64,000 bases of DNA from Nocardia terpenica (GTDB lineage Bacteria > Actinomycetota > Actinomycetes > Mycobacteriales > Mycobacteriaceae). The DNA lies in contig NZ_JABMCZ010000001.1 in assembly GCF_013186535.1 (NCBI RefSeq), positions 558,001-622,000 of the forward strand, written 5' to 3'. Below the pieces are notes generated by a model, which worked only from the letters and a program-made list of their open reading frames with translations, did no database searches and was not told where the DNA came from. Positions 15,890 to 26,300 of this stretch are shown here, piece by piece; within the stretch, counting starts at the first letter, position 1; each line of letters begins with the position of its first letter. Made by a program: the position numbers and the translations under genes.

Positions 15890-16577
15890 TTCGATGCCGA
15901 ATGCCCTTACACAACTGGTTGCCGAGATCGGAACGCTCCTGGAGGCCGGAGACATTTCGTATAACTCCGCTTCGGACCCGCCCGATGTCTACGAAGGTTT
16001 TGTTTTCGCGCTGATTGTGGGTACTGCAAGCCGACATGGTGCCAGTGTGCGCTACGAAAATGTCTATGGTGCGAGTACGGGCAAACTTGTATTCCGTACC
16101 AGCCCGGGGCAGCTCTATGGTGACAGTCGGCCATTCACTCATGCGGTAATCGAATTCAACGGTGCGCCCGCCCTCGAGGTGCATCTGGGGGTATATGTGC
16201 AGGGCTCCTCCAGGGTGCTACACGAGTGTGATGTCTTGGTGCTGCCGGCTCAGGAGGCTGCGATCAGTCGCGCACAGAAGATTGCGCCGCGGGGCAGTCA
16301 GGCTGTCCTTGTGGTCGAATGCAAATACTATGTGTCAAATTTGGGGATCGGTTTGGCGCGGAACTTCGAAGGCTTGCGCGCCGATATTCGAACTCAGAGC
16401 GAAATCTTTGTCTCCAATACGAGTTCACCCAGCCTGACGAGATATCTTGATGCGCGCAATCGCGAGTTCGAAAGTAATGTCGTACCGAACTCGCCGCAGG
16501 CCGGCTACCTTCAGGCGGAGATCCGCAAGACATTCAAGAGCTATCTCAGCAAGTATGCGCCGTCGACTGTGATCTAG
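15879..16577 (+). CDS. putative PD-(D/E)XK-fold nuclease
   Basis: A 232-residue protein from GTG 15879, preceded by GTGAGG at 6 bases; ATG 15894 is an alternative. A restriction-endonuclease-like core can be read: Glu39 in the helix YEGFVFALIV, Asp118 in HECDVLVL, and Glu147-x-Lys149 in AVLVVECKYY. This is the D...ExK layout of PD-(D/E)XK enzymes. The region after the ExK (GLARNFEGLRADI) is helical. Base composition is less GC-rich than the flanks. It is coupled to the preceding gene and lies 18 bases from the end of the convergent helicase gene. Nuclease activity is inferred from the motif spacing only. Confidence 0.6.
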   Translation: MTADSMPNALTQLVAEIGTLLEAGDISYNSASDPPDVYEGFVFALIVGTASRHGASVRYENVYGASTGKLVFRTSPGQLYGDSRPFTHAVIEFNGAPALEVHLGVYVQGSSRVLHECDVLVLPAQEAAISRAQKIAPRGSQAVLVVECKYYVSNLGIGLARNFEGLRADIRTQSEIFVSNTSSPSLTRYLDARNREFESNVVPNSPQAGYLQAEIRKTFKSYLSKYAPSTVI

Positions 16578-16595
16578 CGTGACGGTTGTGATCGT

Positions 16596-19178
16596 TCAGC
16601 GGTGCGTGTTGAACGTGCTGAGGACATCCTGACGTCGCAATAGTCGGCCTCCGCTGGGTGACAGGAGCCGAGACAACCAATCGCGATTCGGAAGCTGCTT
16701 CTCCATAGCAGCCCTGGCTGCTCCGCGCTCTGCTGTAGTGCCTGTCCCATAGGCAGATAGATAGATCGAAAAGCGATCGGTCATCTCGGTAAAAAGTGCC
16801 TCGATGGCGTCGCTGTGAAGAAGTACGAGATCTGAGCTGGCAGCGGCGGCATCAGGAGCAACATCGGTCAGAACAGTCAGCAGACAACCGAAAACCCTCG
16901 CTGTGGGATGCTTTCTCTCCTCCTCTTTGACCTGCCCGAGTAATTGATTTACATCGTCGCGGGGAACAGATTCTGGTCCTGTGCCGGTCTTGATCTCCCA
17001 CACCCTGCGATGGCCCTTGCGGGGCGTTGCCCACACCCACAGCGCATCGCTGGCGCTCTGTCCGGAAGGGCGGCTGCCTGATGCGCCGCACAGTGAGGCG
17101 AGAACCTCTAGTGCTTCTGCTCTTTCATCGTGACTCCCAGTCAGTTTCCGTTGTGCCCGGGCCAATCGAGCCCGAAGCTTGTCTGCTCCGACCTCTCGGA
17201 TCCAGTGATCCCATTCCAGGAATAAGGCATCGTGTTCGGTGGGTGTTAATTGTAGTCCGTCCAATTCTGAGACAGTGCGGCCGAGACGTACGAACCACGC
17301 GGTCCGGGGTGCCGACTCTATCGCCTTGGAAATCGCGTCTCGTGCGGCGGAAACAGCCGCATCGCCACCTTTTAGGTATAGGGCGTGGCCCTGCACGTAG
17401 CGCCAAAAAGCACTGTGCTCGGGCTCGCGGCTTGCGCGTAGACTATCCGATGCCGCGGCCGCATGGTTCGCGGCTGAGGTGAAGTTGCCAATCCATAGGC
17501 TGGTTATCGCTTCGACCTCATCGTCGGAACTATCGGTAGTCGAGCTTTCGGCAGCTCGGCCCGGTCGCCGCCGCTCCGCCGGGTCGCCTTCGCTGGAGCT
17601 AACTGTCGATATTGTGCGGTGCGTTTGCCAGAACTCAGTGGCAGCTGCACTTACTGCTTCCCAACCTGAGCCATGCAGTTCGAGTGCCGATCGAACGATC
17701 GACTGAACATCTGTGCCGAGTGACGAACGTACTGCGCTCTCGGCGAGGGTACTGGCGAATGCGGGGTCCAATCCGAGATACAGAGCTGAATCTGTTTCGG
17801 TACGGTTTGCTCGTCCGAGTGCCTGTGTAATTCGCTGGCCAACCCGGTGCCGCATGAAGGTGGCATCGCTCAAGTACGCGACGACGAAGCGTTCGAACTC
17901 GGTGGAGGCGGCGGGCACAGTAGGTATCACAACCAAGCGACAGACTTCATCGGGGAAGTCCATGCCATCGAATCGGCCCGCAGTAACCAGGTGGCCGCCG
18001 ACGGAATTACGCCAGGCTTCCAATTGCGTATCCTCGCCCGAGATCAGGCGATACACAGTAGAGTTGCGCTCTCGTAATTCGCCTTCGAGCTTGTCGGCCT
18101 CGTAGTTACTGGCACATAGCCATGCGACGCGACCCGGTCCGCTTTCGCGCGCGGCCGTTGCTTGGTCGAAAGCAAACTCCAACGCTTCGTTTTTCGACCA
18201 TTCATCCGTCAACGGGCTGATCAGTAGGACACGACGACCAGTAGAGGCTTTCCGAAGCTCGACGGGTGTTTCGATTACCGTTACGCGACGTACGCCGAGA
18301 CGACGCTGGAGGTCTCCTGGCTGTCCGAGCGTAGCGGAGAGGTAGATGCGCAGTTTGGACTTTGCATAGCCGGGGACAGTTTGCGTTGGAGGGTGGTAGG
18401 GCCGGATCTCGATGCTGGAAGGCCCCACCAGGACTCCGCACCGGGACAGATGAGTTCGAACTTTCTGCCACGCGAAGTATCCAGAAGACCCTTTGGCGAC
18501 GACCGGCGAACGGTCGATGGTTTCGATCGCGCCCTCGACCACCGTCGACCAGTCGTTGAACGCGATCAGCTCCGGCGGGCTCCCGGACGGTGTTGTGCCA
18601 TCCCGGAGCGCTTTCAGGGTGGGATAGGCGTTCCCGGCGTGGTGTAGGACGAGATCGCAGAGTTCCCGATATAGGTCGATCCCACCACCGGCTTCGCGTG
18701 GCACCCTAAGGGTGAACATGCCGGCGAGCGGTTGCTCGGCCAGATGCGCATCGTCGAGGATCACGAGATCGGCCGGCTCGACCTTGGGGCTGCTGTTGAA
18801 GTAGACCCAGTAGTTCATTACACCGACTGCTTGAGCCTGGTGGTAGTCGTCCATCTCGGCACCGAGGTATCGACGTCCCTCGAAACGGTGAACATCGACT
18901 CCGGGGAGCCCACCCGCCTCGGTTTGTACTTGCGCAGCCAGCTGTTTGGTGCCCGTGAGGTATGCGACAGACATGCCCAGATCCAGCGCCCAATCTGCGA
19001 TCAGGAGCGCAATGAGGGTCTTGCCCTCACCAGTCGGTAGCTCGATGCCGATATCGGACACTGCGGCGTGGTCGAGTTCGGCGAACTTATCCAGGACGTA
19101 GCGTTGCGCGGGCCGCAGCGTCCGAAACTGTTCCGATGCCAGCTTGCCGAGGCGCTCATCGAAGTTTAGAGGGGCCAC
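16596..19178 (-). CDS. SF2 DEAD/DEAH-type helicase with possible C-terminal nuclease motif
   Basis: An 860-residue protein. Helicase motifs are clear: Q-like region RPAQRYV, Walker A LPTGEGKT (47-54), motif II DDAH (142-145), motif III SAT (281-283), and motif VI QALGRANR (452-459). Residues 545-660 look like helical TPR-type repeats. Near the C-terminus the segment DALWVWATPRKGHRRVWEIK places Asp711 and Glu728-Ile-Lys730 in the D...ExK spacing of PD-(D/E)XK nucleases. It faces the two-gene operon 15335-16577 tail to tail. Helicase plus nuclease in a low-GC island next to decayed genes suggests DNA defence, but it does not match the gene order of a system I know. Confidence 0.75.
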   Translation of the reverse strand: MAPLNFDERLGKLASEQFRTLRPAQRYVLDKFAELDHAAVSDIGIELPTGEGKTLIALLIADWALDLGMSVAYLTGTKQLAAQVQTEAGGLPGVDVHRFEGRRYLGAEMDDYHQAQAVGVMNYWVYFNSSPKVEPADLVILDDAHLAEQPLAGMFTLRVPREAGGGIDLYRELCDLVLHHAGNAYPTLKALRDGTTPSGSPPELIAFNDWSTVVEGAIETIDRSPVVAKGSSGYFAWQKVRTHLSRCGVLVGPSSIEIRPYHPPTQTVPGYAKSKLRIYLSATLGQPGDLQRRLGVRRVTVIETPVELRKASTGRRVLLISPLTDEWSKNEALEFAFDQATAARESGPGRVAWLCASNYEADKLEGELRERNSTVYRLISGEDTQLEAWRNSVGGHLVTAGRFDGMDFPDEVCRLVVIPTVPAASTEFERFVVAYLSDATFMRHRVGQRITQALGRANRTETDSALYLGLDPAFASTLAESAVRSSLGTDVQSIVRSALELHGSGWEAVSAAATEFWQTHRTISTVSSSEGDPAERRRPGRAAESSTTDSSDDEVEAITSLWIGNFTSAANHAAAASDSLRASREPEHSAFWRYVQGHALYLKGGDAAVSAARDAISKAIESAPRTAWFVRLGRTVSELDGLQLTPTEHDALFLEWDHWIREVGADKLRARLARAQRKLTGSHDERAEALEVLASLCGASGSRPSGQSASDALWVWATPRKGHRRVWEIKTGTGPESVPRDDVNQLLGQVKEEERKHPTARVFGCLLTVLTDVAPDAAAASSDLVLLHSDAIEALFTEMTDRFSIYLSAYGTGTTAERGAARAAMEKQLPNRDWLSRLLSPSGGRLLRRQDVLSTFNTHR

Positions 19179-19869
19179 CTGATCAAGCGTGCCTCAGGAC
19201 GGATGGGTATTCCAGAGATTGGGCCGATCGCAGTGGGTTGCGGCCAGCTGCGGGCCGAGTCCCTTGGTGGCCAGGGCATGTTGCTCGAGTACGTGAACGT
19301 GACACGTCTGCCACAGTCTCTCGGGCTCCGGTCGGCGCGGGCAGCAGTGCGTGCAGGTCGTGCCAGCAGTGTGTGCAGGGCGCCGGGCGGGAGCACGGCC
19401 ATGCGCCGGTATTCGGGGTAGGCAGTCGCGGCACCGGATCACCGACGGACCGGGGTGGCGGCGACTACGAGGAGTTCAGCTTCGACGTAGGTCGCCGTGG
19501 TTCGGGGGCTTTGCCGTAGGTACCGTCGTGTGAGGCCCGGTTCGTGCGGGCAGTGGCCTGGACCGCGCGAGCCATCTCCTCCGTGTCGGGCTTGACGGCT
19601 CGTCCAATCGTCGTGTTCCTCACGGGTTTCCAGTTGCCGGAAGTGTCTCGCAGGTGCGCGGTGTCCCGGATCGAGGCTGCCGCGAACTCTGGGATTTACC
19701 TCGTTGAAGGTCGGTGACACTGGGGTGATGTCAATGAGATCGGTGGGGAGATCCCCATCTACGACGGCGGAAGCCGGGCCGTACCGAGGATGTCTGGGGC
19801 CCGGCGTCGGACAGTGAGTCGACTGTGAGGGATGCCGTCTTCGATGGTGTCACCGATGACGAATATCTG
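19179..19869. other. intergenic region with two small minus-strand frames
   Basis: No confident gene. On the minus strand, GTG 19623 to TAG 19465 would give a 52-residue basic peptide (MRNTTIGRAVKPDTEEMARA...). GTG-started 19442-19194 would give an 82-residue peptide with six cysteines in its first half (CRDC, TCTHCC, TCHV). The composition of both is acceptable and they are adjacent and co-directional. They could be small genes of a mobile element between the helicase and tRNA-Leu, but ribosome binding sites are weak. Confidence 0.3.
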
Positions 19870-19951
<82 letters not shown>

Positions 19952-20155
19952 GTGATGGTACGACCGTCCAAACTCTACCGGGCTTGACCGGGTTCGCGAA
20001 GTCCGGCGGTCGTGTTTTGTACTCATGAGTAACACCACCTGCGGTTATAACAATAGCGTAACGGTCAATGTGAGGGGCCCTCAACTTTTCTACGCGTGGG
20101 TAACGGCGTGAGACCAGCGGCTTCAAACGTGAGGGAGGGTCATGTTTCAGAAGAT

Positions 20156-20175
20156 TCTGGTACGGACGTACCTGA
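20156..20175. promoter_or_regulatory. dyad in the fas upstream region, candidate operator
   Basis: GGTACG-GA-CGTACC forms a perfect 14-bp inverted repeat (20159-20172), extended by one outer TC/GA pair. It lies about 165 bases before the fas start in a region without genes. Its size and symmetry fit a TetR-type regulator such as the FasR class known to control fas in mycobacteria; binding is not shown. Confidence 0.4.
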
Positions 20176-20338
20176 ATACCGGCGGGTAGGCCCCTAGATG
20201 CGGGGCCAAACGTGAGGATTTCCTCATGATTTTGTGCGATCCTCGGCCTTCATCAGGTCCTCAGGGGCGAGGGACGCCTGTGCACGAGGGAGCGGCTCCC
20301 AGGAGGGACGTGCCGCCACGAGAAGGAAGTCGAAACTC

Positions 20339-23300
20339 TTGACGATCAACGAGAGCACCGGGGCCGGATCGCGCGCACGGGTAGCACGGGTAGCCGGGGG
20401 AGCTACCGACAACAGGATCAAATCGTCGCTGCTGGATCGCCTGCTGGCGGGGGAGACCTATGCCCTGGCCTTCGGCGGTCAGGGCGCGCGCTGGCTGGGC
20501 GAGCTGGAGGAGATCGGGCGCGACAGCGCCCTGGAACCGGAGCTGACCGCACTGGTCAACGAGGCCGCCGCCAAGCTGGAGCCGATCGCGGCGCAGCTGC
20601 TGGTGGTGCGCCCGGTCGGCTTCGACCCCGTCGCCTGGATGCTGGAGGACGACCTCGCCGACCCCGACGCCGGTGAGGTGTCGGCCGCCCCGCCCGAGCA
20701 GGTGCTGCGATCGGCCGCCGTCTCGATGCCCGGCGTGTTCCTGACCCAGGTCGCCGCGCTGCGCGCGCTGCGCCTACAGGGCCTGGACCCGGCCGCGCAC
20801 GCACCCGTCGCCATGATCGGGCACTCCCAGGGCCTGTTGGCCGCCGAGGCCGCCCGCACGCACGGCGCGCGCGACGCCGAACTGCTCGCGCTGGCCCAGA
20901 TGATCGGCGCGGCGGCCACTCTCGTGGCCCGACGCCGCGGGCTGATCCCGGTGGGGGAGCGCTCGCCCATGGTGGCGGTGTCCAACGTCGACCCCGAGCA
21001 GCTGCGCGAGGTCGTCGCCGAGGTGTCGCAGGGCGTGGATGCCCAAGCCGCCGTGGTGGTCTCGATCCGCAACGGCCGCCGCCGCGCGGTGCTCTCCGGC
21101 ACCGTGACCCAGCTGGAACGGGTGCGCCGCCGCTGCGCGGAGATCAATGCCGAGCAGACCCGCGACCGGGACGCCAAGCGGCGCGGCGGCGCGGTGTTCG
21201 CGCCGGTGTTCGAGGACGTCGACGTCGAGGTCGCCTTCCACCACCCCGCCCTGACCGACACCGTGGATCTCGTTGTCGGCTGGGCGAATCAGTGCGGCGT
21301 GGACGCCGACACGGCCGCGCGGCTGACCCGCGCCATCCTCGTCGACCCGGTCGACTGGGTGGGGACCGTCGAGGCGGCCGTCGCCGCCGGTGCGCACTGG
21401 GTGCTCGACCTGGGCCCCGGCGACCTGCTCTCCCGGCTCACCCAGGGCTCGCTGCGCGGCACGGGGGTCGGCATCGTCGCCGCCTCGACCCGGCCCGGGC
21501 AGCGCAACCTGTTCACCCCCGGCGCGGCCCCCGAGGTGGCCCCGGCGTGGTCGGCGTTCGCGCCGCAGCCGGTGCGGCTGCCCAACGGCCGCATCGTCGT
21601 CGAGACCGCCTTCACCCGCCTGACCGGCCGCTCGCCGATCCTGCTGGCGGGCATGACCCCGACCACCGTCGACGCGAAGATCGTTGCCGCCGCGGCGAAT
21701 GCGGGCCACTGGGCGGAGCTCGCCGGTGGCGGCCAGGTCACCGAGCAGATCTTCGCCGACCGGGTGGCCGAGCTGAAGCGGCTTTTGCACCCGGGCCGCG
21801 CGGTCCAGTTCAATTCGCTGTTCCTCGACCCGTACCTGTGGAAGCTGCAGCTGGGCGGCAAGCGCCTGGTGCAGCGCTCCCGCGCCGCGGGCGCACCGTT
21901 CGATGGCGTGGTCGTCACCGCGGGCATTCCGGAGCTCGAGGAGGCCGTCGCGCTCATCGGCGAGCTCACCGAGATCGGCATCGAGCACGTGGCATTCAAA
22001 CCCGGCACGGTGGCCCAGATCCGGGCCGTGCTGCGGATCGCCGACGAGGTGCCGGACTATCCGGTCATCACCCACATCGAGGGCGGCCGGGCCGGTGGGC
22101 ACCACTCCTGGGAGGACCTCGACGACCTGCTGCTCGAGACCTACGCCGAGCTGCGCAACCGGCCGAACGTGATCGTCTGCGTCGGCGGCGGCATCGGCAC
22201 GCCCGAGCGCGCCACCGAGTACCTGACCGGCGAATGGTCGGTGGCACACGGCTATCCGGCCATGCCGCTGGACGGCGTGCTGGTCGGCACCGCCGCCATG
22301 GCGACCCTGGAGGCCACCACCGCCCCCGAGGTGAAGCGGCTGCTGGTGCAGACCCCCGGCACCCCCGACTGGGTCGCCGCGGGCACCGCCACCGGCGGAA
22401 TGGCCTCCGGCCGTAGCCAATTGGGCGCCGACATCCACGAGATCGACAACTCCGCCTCGCGCACCGGGCGACTGCTCGACGAGGTCGCCGGCGACGCCGA
22501 CGCCGTCGCCGCCCGCCGTGAGGAGATCATCGAGGCCCTGAACCGCACGGCCAAGCCGTATTTCGGCGATGTGGCCGCCATGACCTACCGGGAATGGTTG
22601 CGGCGCTACGTCGAACTGACCGTGGGCCTGGACCGCCGCCGCGACTTCGACTGCGGCACCGACCTCGGCGACGCCATCACCGAGGCCACCCGCTCGGTGT
22701 GGCTGGACATCACCTGGCGCGACCGGTTCGCGGAGATGATGCGCCGCACCGAATCCCGCCTGCACCCCGCCGACCGCGGCGAGATCCCGACCCTGTTCGC
22801 CGACGACGAGGCGTTCGAGGATCCCGCGGAGGCGCTGACCGCGCTGGCCGAGCACTACCCGGATGCCGCCGAGACCGTGCTGCACCCCGCCGATGTGTCG
22901 TTCTTCGTGGCGCTGTGCAAGACCCCGGGCAAGCCGGTGAACTTCGTGCCGGTCGTCGACCGCGACGTGCGCCGCTGGTGGCGCTCGGATTCGCTGTGGC
23001 AGGCCCACGATCCGCGCTATTCGGCCGACCAGGTGTGCGTCATCCCGGGCACGGTGTCCGTCGCCGGGATCACCCGCGCCGACGAGCCGGTCGGCGAATT
23101 GCTGGACCGGTTCGAGCAGAACACCGCCTTCGCGCTGATGCGCGACGGCGTCACCCCGAAGGCGGTCGACGGCCGCCGCCGCGCCGAGGTCACCGCGGGC
23201 ATCATCGACATCGTGCTCGCCGCACCGGATGTGGCGTGGGCGGGCCGCACCACGGTCAACCCGATCCACCGCCTCGGCGACCGCTTCGAATGGACCGTCG

Positions 23301-26300
23301 ACGACAAGGGCGCGGTACACCCGCCGACCGGCGCCACCCTCACCCCCACCCAGGGCCCCGACACCGACCACGCCTACGTGGAACTGACGGTGCCGCTGCT
23401 GGGCCGCGACGCCGTGCGCATCCGCATGACCGTGCCCACCTCCGTGTACAACGGCGGTGCGCCGGTGGTGACCGAGGCCGACGCCGAGGAGGCGATGTCC
23501 GCGCTGCTGGCCGTCGCCGCCGGTCGCACCTTGCCGGAGGTCAAGTCCGCGGGCGGAATTCACGTCGCGCACGTGAATCTCGCGTGGACGCCGGATCTCA
23601 TCGCCGATCACGCGGGCGTCACCGGCGCGGGCCTGCCGCCGACGCTGAGCACCATCGGCCGCACCGTGCCCGACGTGCTCGTGGGCGCCTGCTGGCCCGC
23701 GGTGTTCGCGGTGCTGGGCGCCGCCCGGACCGACGACGGCGCCAGCGTCATCGAGGGCATGCTCGACCTGGTGCACCTGGACCACCGCATCGAGCTGATG
23801 CACGAATTGCCGGACAGCCACGCGGTTCTCACCGTGCGCGCGGAATCCGGCGCGGTGGTCGACACCGATATGGGCCGCGTCGTGGAGGTGCGCGTCACCG
23901 TCGGCGTCATGCGCGACCACGGCCTGGACACCCCGGCGGTGGCGACACTGGTGGAGCGCTTCGCGATTCGCGGCCGCAACGGCGAGGGCGTGCTCGCCGA
24001 TCCGCCGCGCGCCGCGGGCACGGTCTCCGAGCAGGCGCAGGACACGCCGCGGCGGCGGCGCCGGGACGTCACCGTCACCGCGCCGCGGGCCATGGCGGCC
24101 TTCGCCGAGGTGTCCGGCGACCACAACCCGATCCACACCAGCGATTCCGCCGCCAAGCTGGCCGGGCTGGGCAGCCCGATCGTGCACGGCATGTGGCTGT
24201 CGGCCGCCGCGCAGCACGTGGTCTCGGCGGTGGACCCCGAATCCGCGCTGCCCGCACGGACTCTCACCGCCTGGACCACCCGCTTCCTCGGCATGGTCCG
24301 CCCGGGCGCGGACATCGACGTGCGGGTCGAGCGGATCGCGGTCGACCGCGGCGGCGAGATCGTGGAGGTGTCCTGCCGCACCGGCGGCGATCTGGTGATG
24401 ACCGCGACCGGGCGGCTGGCCGCGCCGAAGACCGTGTACGCCTTTCCCGGACAGGGCATTCAGACCAAGGGGATGGGCCTGGACGCGCGGTCGCGGTCCA
24501 AGGCGGCCAAGCAGGTCTGGGACCGCGCCGACAAGCACACCCGCGCGGCGCTCGGCTTCTCCATCCTCGCCGTGGTCCGCGACAACCCGACCTACCTCAA
24601 GGCGCGCGGCGTGGAATACCGCCACCCGCAGGGGGTTCTGCACCTGACCCAGTTCACCCAGGTCGCCATGGCGACCCTCGGCGTGGCCCAGGTGGCCGAG
24701 CTGCGCGAGGCCGGGGCGTTCGTGGAGGGCGCCATGCTGGCCGGGCATTCGGTCGGCGAGTACAACGCGCTGGCCGCGGTCGCCGGGGTGCTGCCGCTGG
24801 AGGCGGTGCTCGAGGTGGTGTTCCAGCGCGGCTCGGCCATGCACGAGCTGGTGCCGCGGGATGCCCAGGGCCGCAGCGACTATCGGATGGCCGCCATCCG
24901 GCCCTCGCAGATCGGGCTGCCCGACGCCGAGGTCGTCGACTACGTGGCGGCCATGGCCGAGCGGGCCGGTGAATTCCTCGAGGTTGTGAACCTGAACCTG
25001 CGCGGCGCCCAGTATGCGATCGCGGGCACGGTCAAGGGGCTCGAGGAGCTGGAGGCCGACATCGAGCGCCGCCGTGCGGAATTCGGCGGCAAGCGAGCGT
25101 TCATCCTGGTGCCCGGCATCGATGTGCCGTTCCATTCGACGGTGCTGCGCAAGGGCGTTCCCGAGTTCCGGCACAAGCTCGACGAGCTGCTGCCGCAGAA
25201 CCTGCACCCGGAAGTCCTTGCCGGACGCTACATTCCGAATCTGGTGCCGCGGCCGTTCTCGCTGGAGCGCGACTTCATCGCCGAGATCGCCGCGTACGTG
25301 CCCTCCGAGCCGCTGGCCCGGGTGCTGGCCGACTTCGAGGACTGGGCGGCGCGCCCGGCCGAGCTGTGCCGGGTGGTGCTGATCGAGCTGCTGGCCTGGC
25401 AGTTCGCCAGCCCGGTGCGCTGGATCGAGACCCAGGACCTGCTGTTCGGCGATGTCGCCGACGGCGGGCTGGGCGTGGAGCGGTTCGTCGAGATCGGCCT
25501 GGCCGCCACGCCGACCGTCGCCAACCTGGCCGCCAACACCCTCAAGCTGCCGCAGTTCGCCACCGCCAAGGTGGAGGTGCTCAATATCGAGCGCGAGGCC
25601 GGTGTGGTGTACTCCACCGACACCGATCCCGCCGTGGTCGACGAGCCGGAAGAGACTGTGGCCGAGGCGGTTCCGGCCGCCGCGAGCCCGGCGGCCGCCC
25701 CGGTCGCCGCCCCCGCTGCCGCGGCAGGCCCGCGCCCGGACGACATCCCGTTCACCGCCGCCGACGCCACCCGCGTGCTGATCGCGCTGTGGACCAAGCT
25801 GCGGCTGGACCAGATCGGCCCGGTGGACACCATCGAGGGCCTGTGCGACGGCGTGTCCTCGCGCCGCAACCAGCTGCTGGTGGACCTCGGCTCCGAGCTG
25901 TCGCTGGGCGCCATCGACGGCGCCGCCGACGCGGACATGGGCGCGCTGTCGGTCACCGTCGAGCGCCTGGCCCGCACCTACAAGCCGTTCGGCTCGGTGC
26001 TGTCCGACGCCGTGAACGACCACCTGCGCAAGGTGTTCGGCCCGTCGGGCAGGCGCCCGGCCGCGGTCGCCGAGCGCGTGAAGAAGGTCTGGCAGCTCGG
26101 CGACGGCTGGGCCCACCACGTCACCGCCGAGGTGTCGCTGGGCACCCGCGAGGGCGCCAGCGTGCGCGGCGGCGATCTGGGCGGCCTGGTGTCGGGCGGT
26201 CTCGCCGACGGCGCGGCCGTGGACTCCGCGATCGACGCGGCCGTGCAGGCGGTCGCGGCCCGGCGCGGTGTCAGCGTGGCGTTGCCCGCGGCCGGTGGTG

